A stretch of DNA of 64,000 nucleotides from Promethearchaeota archaeon (lineage in GTDB: Archaea; Asgardarchaeota; Lokiarchaeia; Sigynarchaeales; SOKP01): positions 1 to 64,000 of the forward strand of contig JAHLWV010000001.1 in the NCBI GenBank assembly GCA_019057735.1, in the 5' to 3' direction. The position numbers and the translations under genes were made by a program. Of the stretch, positions 19,168 to 29,434 are shown in pieces. Position 1 is the stretch's first letter, and the number at the start of each line of letters is the position of its first letter. A model generated the notes under the pieces. It was not told the origin of the DNA, did not search any database, and saw nothing but the letters and a program-made list of their open reading frames with translations.

Positions 19168-20070
19168 TTAACTAGTGAGACGGTCAACAAGTAAATTTTT
19201 AAAAGTTTGGACATCTTTCCAGGAAGTTGCACATCGTACCAAATTTCCTCTTTCACTAATTTTAGTTAAGCCACGATCAGTGATCTCAATTTTTAATTCT
19301 TCGATATTAACCAATTCTTCAGAGAACCCTAGGTAAACAGCCACTGTGTCAAATAATACAGAAGTTTCATTTTTCTTAGTTAATAGTAATTTTGGTATGA
19401 TTTTTTTTTTCCATATCTCAAAATTTTCTTTGATTGATCTAACTACTAAATTATCGCACTTCATTATACGCTCTAAAAGTACCCCTGAGAGTACGACACT
19501 TCCACATGTATCCAATGGAGTAATAGTTTTTTCCCATGGTGCTTGAAAAACATCTCTACACGCCTTAATGTTCCTTTTCACGTTAAATTCCTTGTGAGGT
19601 GAATTTACACCCATGTATCCAATGCGAATACTTCCGTGCATCCCTACAAAACGAGAATTTTCTGTAATATTTGGATTCATTTTTAGTGCTCCTGCCACCG
19701 TTCCTAAGGGTCCAATGGCGATAAGCGTAAAAGGCTCAGGAGATTCCATTATCGTTGAACAAAGAACTTCCATACCATTTTCGTGAACTGCACCGGGATA
19801 TCTTGATATCTCATAATCTTTAACCCAAGGATACAACCAACCTTTTTTACTATTTTCTTGAGGTCCAATCCCTATAGGGATGTCAGTTCGACCCACAATT
19901 TCGAGAAATTTAGCTACAAGCTTAGCTTTAAGCGGAGTATTGTCAGACGAAGTTGTAATTAATTTAATATCTAATTCAGGGCACTTTAATAATAACCCTA
20001 AAGCCCAAGTGTCATCAATATCCAACCCTATATCGGTGTCAAGAATTACTGGAATTTTTTTGTTGTGCAT
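19168..20070 (-). CDS. Nucleoside hydrolase (IunH family)
   Basis: 300 residues, the usual length for purine/pyrimidine ribonucleoside hydrolases. The calcium-binding DTDIGLDIDDTWAL motif at the N-terminus is diagnostic. Thr and Asn residues further on (LITTSSDNT, the IAIGPLGTVAGAL loop) match the family's ribose-binding core. It would hydrolyse the N-glycosidic bond of nucleosides for salvage. The usual C-terminal motif with an active-site His is replaced by SVLFDTVAVYLGF, which retains the metal-ligand Asp. It lies alone between sdhA and korB on the same strand, with about 70-140 bases on each side. Confidence 0.85.
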   Translation of the reverse strand: MHNKKIPVILDTDIGLDIDDTWALGLLLKCPELDIKLITTSSDNTPLKAKLVAKFLEIVGRTDIPIGIGPQENSKKGWLYPWVKDYEISRYPGAVHENGMEVLCSTIMESPEPFTLIAIGPLGTVAGALKMNPNITENSRFVGMHGSIRIGYMGVNSPHKEFNVKRNIKACRDVFQAPWEKTITPLDTCGSVVLSGVLLERIMKCDNLVVRSIKENFEIWKKKIIPKLLLTKKNETSVLFDTVAVYLGFSEELVNIEELKIEITDRGLTKISERGNLVRCATSWKDVQTFKNLLVDRLTS

Positions 20071-20137
20071 TTTCGGTATCCTAATATGAAATAAATATAA
20101 AAATAGAAGTTAAAACTTAAATTTGTCTAGATTATGC

Positions 20138-21007
20138 TTATCTAAGGGTTTCGAGTAATTGGTTGAATTTCTCTTTATTTAGATCCCTTTTATATAATGG
20201 TCGTTTATCTTCGTTATAAATACGAACATTTTCGCTGTAAGGTCGTCTATTTGGATTCTTGTATAAAATTCCTAATGCTAAACGACTTGTATCTAAGGCT
20301 AATTTCATGGCTTTCATTCGGTCGTAAGGATCGTGAGCATCGTCAATGTAGTAACTATGCTCTTTATACCATTGAAACGTATTTATGCGATTGAAAGTAA
20401 CGCAAGGACACAATAAATCGATTAAGGCGTATCCTTTGTGATTAATTGCTTTTTTTAGTAATTCCTTTGTTTTATCTAAATTACCTACAAAAGCTCTTGC
20501 TACAAATGAAGCGTTAAGAGAAATTGCAACAGCCAATGCATTGAAAGGCTCGTTTATAACTCCAAACACTTGAACTTTTGTTTTAAATCCTAATTGACTT
20601 GTCGGTGATGCTTGGCCTTTAGTTAAGCCATAAACTTGATTGTTGTGCAATACATTTACAATATCAGGATTATATCTGATCGTATGCAGAAAATGATTAC
20701 CTCCCTCGCTTAAAGTGCACCCGTCGCCACTTACTGCTATTACAGTGAGCTTGGGATTAGAAGCTTTAATTCCCAAGGCTGCAGATAGATATCGACCGTG
20801 TAGTCCGTTAAAACTTTGAGCTTTTATAAAGTGTGGAAACTTTCCAGCTTGTCCTATACCAGAAACTAACACAAATTCATGCGGTTTAATCCCTAAATCA
20901 GTTAAAGCTTCTTTCATTATTTTTAAAGCGCTATAATTACCGCATCCAGGGCACCACGATATCTCAACTTCATCTAAATCGAATTCTTCACTAGATATTT
21001 TCATCAC
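20138..21007 (-). CDS. korB: 2-oxoacid:ferredoxin oxidoreductase, beta (ThDP) subunit
   Basis: 289 residues. The Cys-x-x-Cys with ThDP start WCPGCGNYSALKIM, the ThDP/Mg motif SGDGCTLSEGGNHFLHTIRYN and VYGLTKGQASPTS are those of KorB/OorB-type beta subunits. It works with the fused gamma-alpha subunit upstream, whose 3' end it overlaps by 17 bases, to decarboxylate a 2-oxoacid to acyl-CoA and reduce ferredoxin. The direction is reversible. 2-Oxoglutarate is the expected substrate given succinyl-CoA synthetase and the rest of the cycle nearby, but archaeal enzymes of this form can accept pyruvate and others. Confidence 0.92.
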   Translation of the reverse strand: MMKISSEEFDLDEVEISWCPGCGNYSALKIMKEALTDLGIKPHEFVLVSGIGQAGKFPHFIKAQSFNGLHGRYLSAALGIKASNPKLTVIAVSGDGCTLSEGGNHFLHTIRYNPDIVNVLHNNQVYGLTKGQASPTSQLGFKTKVQVFGVINEPFNALAVAISLNASFVARAFVGNLDKTKELLKKAINHKGYALIDLLCPCVTFNRINTFQWYKEHSYYIDDAHDPYDRMKAMKLALDTSRLALGILYKNPNRRPYSENVRIYNEDKRPLYKRDLNKEKFNQLLETLR

Positions 21008-22730
21008 CCTCTATTACTTTTTTTAATTTATCATGTATTTCTTCAACTGAAAATGTGTATCCACTGTGTTTCAAAATCCTATGATTCATGTTGATATGAG
21101 TTTCATTTTCTAACAGTTTCGCAAATTGACCAGTTGGATTTTGTTCTATAGCTATCTTTACTTCCGCCCTTATAAGATAATCAAAAACAATTTTGTGAAC
21201 GGGATATATCTGTTTGAAGAACAAGAATCCTACGTCGTCTCTATCAAGTTTTTCTAACGCTTCTTTGATCAAATAGTAATTACTACCCCAACTAACAACT
21301 AAGTATTTGCAGTCTTCCCTACCCATGAATTCAGGGGGTATCGCTTCTTTTCTTAATAGTCCTAGCTTTTTAAACCGTTTCTGGACTGATTTTTTACGGA
21401 GGATTGGATCTTCGGTAATTTCGCCGCTTTCAGTATGAGTGTGAGAATCAGCATCAACGAGTCCATCCCCATATCCCGGAACACCTCGAGGAGAAATTCC
21501 ACTATCAGTGAACTTATACCTTTCGTAGCTTGCATCCGTTTTAACTATGTTTTTATTAATTTCAAGAACACCTATATTTAGCGAGTTAATATTATAGTAG
21601 GAATCTACTAAATATTGATCGGGTAAAATAAACACAGGGACATGGTATTTTTGAGTTATATTGAACGCTTTCTGTGTAAGCAAAAAGGCATCCTCAATAG
21701 AACCTGGAGCGAAAATCACTTTTGGAAAAAATCCTGCTCCAGCATACAAAACAAGTTCAATATCTTCTTGGCAAGTTCTTGTTGGCATTCCGGTCGCAGG
21801 TCCAGGACGCATTCCTACTACGATAACAATCGGTAACTCGGTCATACCGGCTAAACTGACTCCCTCAGACATTAAAGAAAATCCTCCTCCAGCAGTTGAT
21901 ACAAACGCTCGAGCACCAGCATAAGACGCGCCTAGCGCTTTATTAATTACGCTAAGTTCGTCTTCCGACTGATCCACAATCATATCGAATTCAAGCGCAT
22001 GTTGAGCAAGAAATGTCGCTATACCCGTAGATGGCGCCATGGGATAAAAACAAGCAAAATTACAGCCACCAGCAATTGCACCTAAGCCAATAGCTTGCTT
22101 TCCATCTATAATATAATCGTTCACTACTTCTGGAACTCTCTTGAGTTCAAATTCTCTCTTTATTATGTGATTATTTATTAACATTTCTGCAGTTTCATAT
22201 CCTTTGTTCGCAGCTTTTATATTATTTTCAATAACGGTTTCTCCTTTGCTCTTAAAGTTTTCAGCAAGTAGGGTATGTAAAATGTTAATATTTGCTTTAA
22301 GCATACATATTATAACTCCAAGAGCAATAGTATTAGCGTAAATTCTACCACCAATATTGTTCGATAACTCTTCAAAAGGGATTTCAACTTTTTCGCTATT
22401 AAGGTCCGGTATGACATCAATATATCGTTTCTCGCCTATAATTAGTGTGTGAGGAGATATCCTCTCTTTGAGATGTGGGACTGCTTCTTTACTAAGCGGA
22501 ATTAAGATATCAATTCGATCAATAAAAGCTCGCACTGGCTTAGATGCAACACGAATAGTTGTGGAATTAACGCCACCTCTGACTCGACTCATATATTCAC
22601 GCGTTGCAAATACATAAAATCCTGATTTTTTCAAAGTTTTTGTAAGTAAAGCCTCTACCGTCTGAATCCCTTGGCCCGCTGCACCACAGAGAACAATTGA
22701 GATTTCCTTAATATAATTTTTATTTTCCAT
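20991..22730 (-). CDS. korA: 2-oxoacid:ferredoxin oxidoreductase, fused gamma-alpha subunit
   Basis: 579 residues. The first 190 form the gamma domain (GAAGQGIQTVEALLTKTL, with SRVRGGVNSTTIRV). The rest is the alpha domain beginning GKQAIGLGAIAGGCNFACFYPMAPSTGI. It includes the mobile YPMAPST loop, VSTAGGGFSLMSEGVSLAGMTELP, and a C-terminal domain near IAIEQNPTGQFAKLL. The gamma-alpha fusion is the two-subunit archaeal type known from Sulfolobus and also from bacterial KorAB. It forms an operon with korB through a 17-base overlap. No delta (ferredoxin-like) subunit is present, so external ferredoxin is expected to be the acceptor. Confidence 0.93.
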   Translation of the reverse strand: MENKNYIKEISIVLCGAAGQGIQTVEALLTKTLKKSGFYVFATREYMSRVRGGVNSTTIRVASKPVRAFIDRIDILIPLSKEAVPHLKERISPHTLIIGEKRYIDVIPDLNSEKVEIPFEELSNNIGGRIYANTIALGVIICMLKANINILHTLLAENFKSKGETVIENNIKAANKGYETAEMLINNHIIKREFELKRVPEVVNDYIIDGKQAIGLGAIAGGCNFACFYPMAPSTGIATFLAQHALEFDMIVDQSEDELSVINKALGASYAGARAFVSTAGGGFSLMSEGVSLAGMTELPIVIVVGMRPGPATGMPTRTCQEDIELVLYAGAGFFPKVIFAPGSIEDAFLLTQKAFNITQKYHVPVFILPDQYLVDSYYNINSLNIGVLEINKNIVKTDASYERYKFTDSGISPRGVPGYGDGLVDADSHTHTESGEITEDPILRKKSVQKRFKKLGLLRKEAIPPEFMGREDCKYLVVSWGSNYYLIKEALEKLDRDDVGFLFFKQIYPVHKIVFDYLIRAEVKIAIEQNPTGQFAKLLENETHINMNHRILKHSGYTFSVEEIHDKLKKVIEGDENI

Positions 22731-22955
22731 TAATTTTCACAGCTGAAATTAATTGTTCTAGATTTCTATTTTGAAGTACACTATATAATTTTACAATGAG
22801 GTTATATTTGGGACGGAATTTCATAATTAAAAAGACTTTTTTTATAGTTTATAAATATATTAGATTAAATCTCCATTCATAGTTGAAAGATCTGTTATTT
22901 CTAAATTGTTATTCGAATAAGAAAAGTTTGTTAAAAACGAGCGGTTATTTTCTCT

Positions 22956-23423
22956 TTAAGCTACATCAATTCCACAATGTGGACATATTTTCGTGTCTTT
23001 ATCAATTTTATTTCCACAATTATTACAATATGATTTACCGCCTCTATTTGTTGAAAGAACCTCAGAAGTTGTAGTTTCTTCTATTGTTCTGAGTAACGTA
23101 AAAAGGTGGGAAAATAAACCGTCATACCAAGAATTTTTTAGTTTTTCAACTCTTAAAATATTTCGCGAGAGAGGACTTGCTTCTACTCGAATCAGGGTTT
23201 TACCATTATTTAAATCGTATAGATTAATCCGAACACGTTTTTTCCAATTTGGATCGTGGCCGGTATTCGTCATCATAGTCCCTTGTTTAGCTTCGATGAA
23301 AGTAGGAGGTGTAGATTTTTTAATTTTTGCTTTATGTTGACTGCTTAACCATTGCATTGAGAGCTTGAAAGCTTTATTAAGAGAAATTTGAAGCGTTTCC
23401 TCATATATCACATTAACTTTCAT
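22956..23423 (-). CDS. Small protein with C-terminal zinc ribbon, unknown function
   Basis: 155 residues. The first 120 look like a compact alpha/beta domain with alternating strands (INLYDLNNGKTLIRVEASPL) and an amphipathic helix, possibly SRPBCC-like but not firmly recognisable. The last 28 residues are a zinc ribbon with YCNNCGNKI and KICPHCGIDVA. Such ribbons at the C-terminus of short archaeal proteins usually mediate protein contacts. It stands alone, 225 bases upstream of korA on the same strand, and is divergent from the CapA-like genes. Confidence 0.55.
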   Translation of the reverse strand: MKVNVIYEETLQISLNKAFKLSMQWLSSQHKAKIKKSTPPTFIEAKQGTMMTNTGHDPNWKKRVRINLYDLNNGKTLIRVEASPLSRNILRVEKLKNSWYDGLFSHLFTLLRTIEETTTSEVLSTNRGGKSYCNNCGNKIDKDTKICPHCGIDVA

Positions 23424-23625
23424 TGGGCTCTACTTAGAATTTAATATATACCTAAGAAATAGCTTTAGATTTTTTATAATTTTTCATATCGTGACTATTT
23501 TCCGACAAACTTGGGTTTTCTGTAGCTTTTAGGTTATATACAAAAAAGTAAGATATATAAACAAGCTGGTAGTATAAAATATTATTCAATGTAAATCGCT
23601 TTAAAAAATAAGATGTAATGAAAAA

Positions 23626-25125
23626 ATGGAATTAACAAATGATAATGGTGATATTCTAGATGATTATTATGGCACTAATCAGGCAGTAGCTCAAGCAGTT
23701 AGAACCCATCCCGCCCCAGCTCTTCCTTGTAATAATTCAACAGAATTCAAACGGTGGGGTAATCCTTATGATCTTCAAGAATTTATATATTGGGTTTTCA
23801 AAATGCTGGTCTTACCTGGATTAGTTATCTATTTGATTTTCTCTATAAATATTCTCCAAACATTTGAAAATCCAGTATTTGGTATTATATCCTCAATTTT
23901 GGGACCTATCGCAGGCATTTTTTTTTATATCATGGCGAAAGAATCAGCAAGAGCCATACAAAATAGGATTTCAAACAATCAACTCGTCCAATCGGGAGTA
24001 CCTTTAAATACATTGGACCATGTTGACTTTAAAATAGGATTTGTTGGAGACATTATGATGATGAACGAGCACGATCTTAGGTTTGATCCTGAAGTAATAG
24101 AATTTTTTGATGACGTTAAAGTAGTCGTTGGTAATCTAGAAGGGATCGTAACTAATGAGGATCACCACTTTGCACAACAAAGACACAAACCTCCTGATAT
24201 TTTCCGTCAATTAGAAAGTTTATTGAGTCATAATATTAATTGGTTATTATGTTTAAGCAATAACCACAGTATCGATTATGGAAATAAAGCTTTTCATGAA
24301 TCTTTAATTGAAATACAAGATAATCTAAGAATTAATGTATTCGGCCGTAACGACGTCAACAATGTCTTATCTCAAGAGTTATTTATAAATATTGTTTCGA
24401 GTACAGAATGGAGCAACCAAAGAACATGGACTTGTACGTCGAGGTATAGAAATACTGAATTATGGTCATATCATAAGCATGATATTAATTCTAATGGAGT
24501 TAACAGATTTAACATTCTCTTTCCTCATTGGGGTTATGAAAACGAACGATATGTGAGGAAAAGAATTCAAAAAGATGCGACAGCGCTTCTAACTAACAGA
24601 GATCAAGAATACAGCCAATACCAGGATTATATTAGACGAACTTTTGATAAGGAAATTCTACCGGGGGAGAATCCGTTTAGAAAGTGGGATTTAATTTTTG
24701 GTCATCACTCTCATACACCGCAACCAATAATGAGAATTGATGATTTTCTAACAGACCGAAATGGGAATATAATACAAGATCAACAAAGGAATAATATAGT
24801 ATATCATAAATTAGTTGCTTTCTCAGGCGGAAATTTTACTTCGGGAGCATGGATCATTCGCAGGAAAAAACATATATATGGTACTGTAATGAAATGTGAT
24901 ATCGGTCCATTAAAAGGACATCGAAACCAGTTAGCTGTTGGAAATGTTGAATGGAGGACAACAGTTAATAGAAGGGGTTTTGATGACAACGGGAAGAAGT
25001 ACAAGGCAGTTGAATTTTATCGTAGAAGATATCGAACTTTTGCACATTACCTATGGACTTTACTCTTAGGATTTGGTATAATAGCGCTTATCTTAATCTT
25101 GAGATATATTGATTCGATCTTATAA
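23626..25125 (+). CDS. CapA-like membrane-anchored metallophosphatase-family protein, copy 1
   Basis: 499 residues. Two hydrophobic segments lie at about residues 62-82 and 87-107, and one at the C-terminus at about 475-495. Between them is a CapA/PGA-capsule domain of the calcineurin-like fold. It shows IGFVGDIMMMNEHD (metal Asp), VVVGNLEG, LCLSNNHSIDYGN (Asn-His), FPHWGYENE (His) and DLIFGHHSHTPQP (His-x-His). The metal-ligand pattern is complete. CapA proteins are linked to polyglutamate or other envelope polymers, and the archaeal role is unknown. The related gene at 25156 follows after 30 bases in the same direction, giving a two-gene operon. Confidence 0.75.
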   Translation: MELTNDNGDILDDYYGTNQAVAQAVRTHPAPALPCNNSTEFKRWGNPYDLQEFIYWVFKMLVLPGLVIYLIFSINILQTFENPVFGIISSILGPIAGIFFYIMAKESARAIQNRISNNQLVQSGVPLNTLDHVDFKIGFVGDIMMMNEHDLRFDPEVIEFFDDVKVVVGNLEGIVTNEDHHFAQQRHKPPDIFRQLESLLSHNINWLLCLSNNHSIDYGNKAFHESLIEIQDNLRINVFGRNDVNNVLSQELFINIVSSTEWSNQRTWTCTSRYRNTELWSYHKHDINSNGVNRFNILFPHWGYENERYVRKRIQKDATALLTNRDQEYSQYQDYIRRTFDKEILPGENPFRKWDLIFGHHSHTPQPIMRIDDFLTDRNGNIIQDQQRNNIVYHKLVAFSGGNFTSGAWIIRRKKHIYGTVMKCDIGPLKGHRNQLAVGNVEWRTTVNRRGFDDNGKKYKAVEFYRRRYRTFAHYLWTLLLGFGIIALILILRYIDSIL

Positions 25126-25155
25126 AAAATTAGATGCACACAAAATTTAGATATT

Positions 25156-26607
25156 ATGAAACTAAAAACTTCTGATGGTATTTCTTTAGATAATTATTAC
25201 AGATCTCAAGAAGGATTAGATTGGGGGTACCCACCACCCAAAGAAGCAGAAAAATTAGGAGTTAGTCCTTATAACGGCGGCGAGACAGCTTATTATTTTG
25301 GTAAGCATATAGCACTACCGGGATTTGCAGGTATAGCTATTTGGTTAACAATAATTTTCAATATTTTTGACAATTTTCTTATTGGATTTGTAAGCAATAT
25401 CCTTTATCTTATCGCAGCAGCCCTTCTTCTAAGTGTTTTGAGAGAGTTTATAAGGGGATGGAAATATAAAATAAAAAAGGGAGTAATATATTTACCAGGT
25501 CCTTATGTGTTTAGGCGTAAAGTTGCAGATTATACCCCCATAATAAATGAAATAGCTAAAGTTGATTATAAAATAGGATTTGTCGGTGATATAATGAAAA
25601 TGAACAAATTTAACCTAAAATTTCATCCTGACATCAAATACTTTTTTGAAGATGTTGATTTAATAATTGGTAATCTCGAGGGTATAATCTTGCCTAAAAC
25701 CTGCCCAACTTTAAAACAAGCTCATTCTGAAATAATTCTCTCAAGATTAGAAAAATTGTTAAGCAAGAATGCTAAGTGGCTGTTGTGTTTAAGTAATAAT
25801 CATAGCGAGGATTTTAGTAATATACAATTTAACGATTCCTTACATTTAATACAAAACTGTTCAAAATTTGATGTATTTGGAAGAAAAGATGTACCTTCAG
25901 TAGTCAACAGTAACAATAAAATAACAATATCATGCGCTACACAATGGAGTAATCAAAAAACATGGGATTATACTTCCCAATATGATGACTCAGATAATCC
26001 CAAGAGAGATTTTCTAAATAATCTTCTTAATATTAATAATTTCAACATCCTCTATCCCCATTGGGGCTATGAAAACGAAAAATACGTGAGAACGAGATAC
26101 CAAAAAAATGCAAAAGCATTATTAACTGGCACTTTAGATGATTATAAAAGATTCGAAAAAAGATATAAAGCAAATTTTTTTTATAATACTACTCACAATT
26201 GGGATCTCATTTTTGCTCATCACCCGCATGTTCTTCAGCCGATAATGAAAGTTCCGCATGAAATTAAAATAAATGATAATAAATCTATTCCTTATAATAA
26301 ATTAGCAGTGTTTTCAGCGGGAAATTTTACTTCAGGAGCTAATATCATTCGAAAAAAAAAACATATTTCGGGCATTATTATGAAGTGTGAAATAGGCCCT
26401 TTAAAGGGATATAAAGATAAATTAGCTATAGGTAAAATGGAATGGCGTAGAACTATAAATCATAAAACACGATTAGGAAAAGTTCCATTGAAATTAGTAT
26501 GTATCGATAATGAAAAATATCGAACATATAATAAACCAATTTTTATTAATGGAGTGCTAATTTTAATCGTTTATATAGTTCTGTTTTTGATTAATTCGTT
26601 TTCATAA
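25156..26607 (+). CDS. CapA-like membrane-anchored metallophosphatase-family protein, copy 2
   Basis: 483 residues, a tandem paralogue of 23626-25125 with the same layout: two N-terminal membrane segments (about 55-75 and 78-97), a CapA core and one C-terminal membrane segment. The core keeps IGFVGDIMKMNKF, LIIGNLEG, LCLSNNHSEDFSN, YPHWGYENEKYVR and HHPHVLQPIMK. The second His-rich motif reads HHPH rather than HHSH, keeping both ligands. Both copies keep an ATQWSNQKTW / STEWSNQRTW element and the FSAGNFTSGANIIRKKKH / FSGGNFTSGAWIIRRKKH block, so the family is distinctive. It probably forms a heteromer with copy 1 or acts in the same envelope step. Confidence 0.75.
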   Translation: MKLKTSDGISLDNYYRSQEGLDWGYPPPKEAEKLGVSPYNGGETAYYFGKHIALPGFAGIAIWLTIIFNIFDNFLIGFVSNILYLIAAALLLSVLREFIRGWKYKIKKGVIYLPGPYVFRRKVADYTPIINEIAKVDYKIGFVGDIMKMNKFNLKFHPDIKYFFEDVDLIIGNLEGIILPKTCPTLKQAHSEIILSRLEKLLSKNAKWLLCLSNNHSEDFSNIQFNDSLHLIQNCSKFDVFGRKDVPSVVNSNNKITISCATQWSNQKTWDYTSQYDDSDNPKRDFLNNLLNINNFNILYPHWGYENEKYVRTRYQKNAKALLTGTLDDYKRFEKRYKANFFYNTTHNWDLIFAHHPHVLQPIMKVPHEIKINDNKSIPYNKLAVFSAGNFTSGANIIRKKKHISGIIMKCEIGPLKGYKDKLAIGKMEWRRTINHKTRLGKVPLKLVCIDNEKYRTYNKPIFINGVLILIVYIVLFLINSFS

Positions 26608-26679
26608 TAATTTTGAAGAATCCGAAGCATCTAAAATTATTACCATTGGTTTGTTTTTTCAATTACACAATAGGTAATC

Positions 26680-28104
26680 TTATAAACCTAATTCTTGAAG
26701 TTTACGAGTAACTTCTTGTTTTTTGGTACCTTTCAGATCGAACCATTTATAAAAGATTATTGCACCCACAATGCACACAATGAAAGGAATTAACCCTTGA
26801 ATGATTCGAAGACCTACTAAGGCATTATCTTGGTGAGAAATGTTTATCGGGTTATAAAATGTGAGTGCGTGTATAATTGCTATTATAAAGCTCTGAATCA
26901 TTACGGAAGTGCGAACGAAAAAATTTCTAATTCCAATCAAAGTAGTTTGTTGATGTTTTTTTATTTTCACAGCTATTTCGTCGTAACAATCAGCAAAAAC
27001 TGGTGATAACATAATCATGAACAAGGATCCTGATACTCCATTTAGGATACTTGTTAAATAGAATTGAAACGCATTCACAATAAAGAGGTTTAATAATAGG
27101 CTTACTCCATAGGAAGCTAAACCTATTGCATATGTGTTCGAATGTCCTATACTTTTAGCTAAGCGAGCCCATATAGGCATTGTTATTATTGAAGATATAA
27201 GCATTAAGATTGAACCTATGCTTCTTATGTATTGTCCTTCTTGTAGAACATCATCAACAAAGTTGAATGTATTCATGCTCATCAAACCAAACGATATCAT
27301 GAATGTAAGATAAGAGAATACAGACAGCATGAAATTTTTTTGTTTCATACACATTTTCATAGTCTTAAAAAAAGATTTTCTTTCCGAATTGTCATGTCCT
27401 ACGCTAAATCTCTCTTTTATCACTTTATCCTCTTTAGATCCATGTATAAATACCGCAAATGAGCATAAGAGGATTATACTGCTAATAAATGCAGCAATCG
27501 TGAATGATGTAGGATTCCCGGGATCAACTACTTGGGACCAGATTGTAATTGCTAAGAAATTTGCTAGAAAGGTAAAAGCTTGAGTTAATATCCCTCCTTT
27601 TCTACGTGCTTTATCTCCTCTAAAATGAGCAGCAAAAGCTCCAAAAGAATGAGTTTGAAGAAGAGAATACGACATATCATAAAAAAATAGTATAATTATA
27701 TAATATATTAGAATAGGCAATAGACTTTCAATCCCTGATACTTGAGGAGGCGTAAATAGGAAAAAAAACAGAATAATTGTAGGAATCCCTCCTACAATGA
27801 TCCATGGGGTATGAAAGCCTCGCTTTTTGGTCCATTTGAAGGGTTTATCTGTAAGATATCCTATAACGGGGTTAATCAACATGCTCCATATTGTGTAGAT
27901 AGTATTTGCGATTGCCATATATATTGGCCATAAAGAAACTATACTAATTATACCGAGCTCTCCTTCGTAGAATGTCCAGACATAATTATTAAAAGCTACC
28001 ATTAAATAAATATTCAAAAAATATCCGGTTGAAAACATCATCATCTTTATCAGGCTTTGTTCTTCAGGTTGAGCCTGATTTACATCATTATTTGAAGGTT
28101 TCAT
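26680..28104 (-). CDS. GPH-type MFS symporter (glycoside/cation), copy 1
   Basis: 474 residues and about twelve membrane helices. The first half contains NPVIGYLTDKPFKWTKKRGFHTPW, the GPH/MelB-type cytoplasmic loop with NPVIGYxTD, and IYTIWSMLINPV before it. The family couples sugar or related solute uptake to sodium or proton entry. A second GPH protein at 61390 is more canonical. The gene is convergent with the CapA pair and divergent from sucC, so it stands alone. The substrate is unknown; uptake of an organic osmolyte is an alternative. Confidence 0.8.
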   Translation of the reverse strand: MKPSNNDVNQAQPEEQSLIKMMMFSTGYFLNIYLMVAFNNYVWTFYEGELGIISIVSLWPIYMAIANTIYTIWSMLINPVIGYLTDKPFKWTKKRGFHTPWIIVGGIPTIILFFFLFTPPQVSGIESLLPILIYYIIILFFYDMSYSLLQTHSFGAFAAHFRGDKARRKGGILTQAFTFLANFLAITIWSQVVDPGNPTSFTIAAFISSIILLCSFAVFIHGSKEDKVIKERFSVGHDNSERKSFFKTMKMCMKQKNFMLSVFSYLTFMISFGLMSMNTFNFVDDVLQEGQYIRSIGSILMLISSIITMPIWARLAKSIGHSNTYAIGLASYGVSLLLNLFIVNAFQFYLTSILNGVSGSLFMIMLSPVFADCYDEIAVKIKKHQQTTLIGIRNFFVRTSVMIQSFIIAIIHALTFYNPINISHQDNALVGLRIIQGLIPFIVCIVGAIIFYKWFDLKGTKKQEVTRKLQELGL

Positions 28105-28303
28105 CTTTCAATTCAGAGTTCGTTCTTGATATTATTTTATCCATTCTATTATTTATTAAAGTATTCTCTTAATAAACACAAAATATAGTATTGCTTCAAA
28201 TTATATATTATTAGAATAAGTTTTATTAACTACTAAGCGATTTTAATCTTGTTCTCTATGAGATTCAACCAAATTTTCTTTCAAGGAGGTTATTATCATA
28301 AGA

Positions 28304-29434
28304 TTGCTCGAATACGAGAGTAAGGAAATTTTTAGCGCTTTTAATATTCCTTTAGTTAAGAATATACTAATTATAAGGGGCGAAAATGTTGAAGAAAAAG
28401 TTAAAAGTTTTTCATTCCCTGCAATTGTTAAATCTCAAATCGCTATTGGAAGTAGAAAAAAAGCAGGTTTAATAAAAATTGCTCAATCAAAGGAAGAGGC
28501 AATTTCTCTCTGTAAAGAATATTTTAACAGAAATGTTTCTGGGTTTCAAGTTGAAGCAATCCTTATTGAAGAACTCGCAACAATAGAACACGAGTATTAT
28601 TGCTCTATAGCCTTAGATGCCTCTGGGAGACAATTTTATCTAATTGCTAGCAAAGAAGGGGGGGTTGATATTGAAGAGGTTGCGAAAATAATTCCTGATG
28701 CTATAATAAAGGAGAGCTTTTCCTTTCAAGAAGGAGTGTCTGAAGAGTTAGCAGGTAAAGTGGCGCGGCAATTGGGATTTAATGGCAAACATATTGATAC
28801 AGCTTCACAAATATTTATGAAATTATGGGAAATAACTTTGAAGTTAGAGGCACAACTTGTAGAAATTAATCCTCTTGTATTAACTCCCTCTGGGCTATTT
28901 GCCGTAGATGGAAAGATGATTTTAGACGATGACGCTGCGTTTAGGCAGCCAATCGTTCAAAAATTGGAGGAAAAAAAATTAACCGCGCTAGAGAGACTTT
29001 CGAAACAGGCTGGATTTTCCTTTGTTGAATTATCCGGAGATATTGGCATCTTAGCAAATGGAGCGGGTCTCACAATGGCTTTATTAGATGTATTATCTGA
29101 ATTAGGATTACACCCTGCGAACTTTTTAGATGTTGGAGGGGGTGCGAGTAAAGAAAGGGTGTATGTGGCTCTGGAATTAATCTTTAAATTAAACCCAAAA
29201 GCTGTTTTAGTTAATATTTTTGGAGGAATAACGCGTTGTGATATAGTAGCTCAAGCAATCATTGAAGCTTTAAACAATATATCAGACGCTCCACCGATGG
29301 TTATACGATTAACAGGAACCAAAGAGAAAGAAGGAATTAGCTTACTTAAAGAAGCGGGTATCGAAGCCTTTCAAGACATTATGGAAGCTGTAGAAAAATT
29401 AGAGGAGGTGCTAAGTGAATATAATGTATATTAG
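28304..29434 (+). CDS. sucC: Succinate-CoA ligase, beta subunit
   Basis: 376 residues, an ATP-grasp protein. The N-terminus LLEYESKEIFSAFNIPL is the standard start of SucC. VEINPLVLTPSG, the metal/nucleotide segment, and the C-terminal LDVGGGASKERV and NIFGGITRCDIVAQ form the CoA-ligase-type domain. The start is a TTG at 28304 preceded by a strong AAGGAGGT at 28283-28290. The gene overlaps sucD by 20 bases. It makes or consumes succinyl-CoA with ATP or GTP and fits between KorAB and SdhAB in the cycle. Confidence 0.92.
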   Translation: MLEYESKEIFSAFNIPLVKNILIIRGENVEEKVKSFSFPAIVKSQIAIGSRKKAGLIKIAQSKEEAISLCKEYFNRNVSGFQVEAILIEELATIEHEYYCSIALDASGRQFYLIASKEGGVDIEEVAKIIPDAIIKESFSFQEGVSEELAGKVARQLGFNGKHIDTASQIFMKLWEITLKLEAQLVEINPLVLTPSGLFAVDGKMILDDDAAFRQPIVQKLEEKKLTALERLSKQAGFSFVELSGDIGILANGAGLTMALLDVLSELGLHPANFLDVGGGASKERVYVALELIFKLNPKAVLVNIFGGITRCDIVAQAIIEALNNISDAPPMVIRLTGTKEKEGISLLKEAGIEAFQDIMEAVEKLEEVLSEYNVY

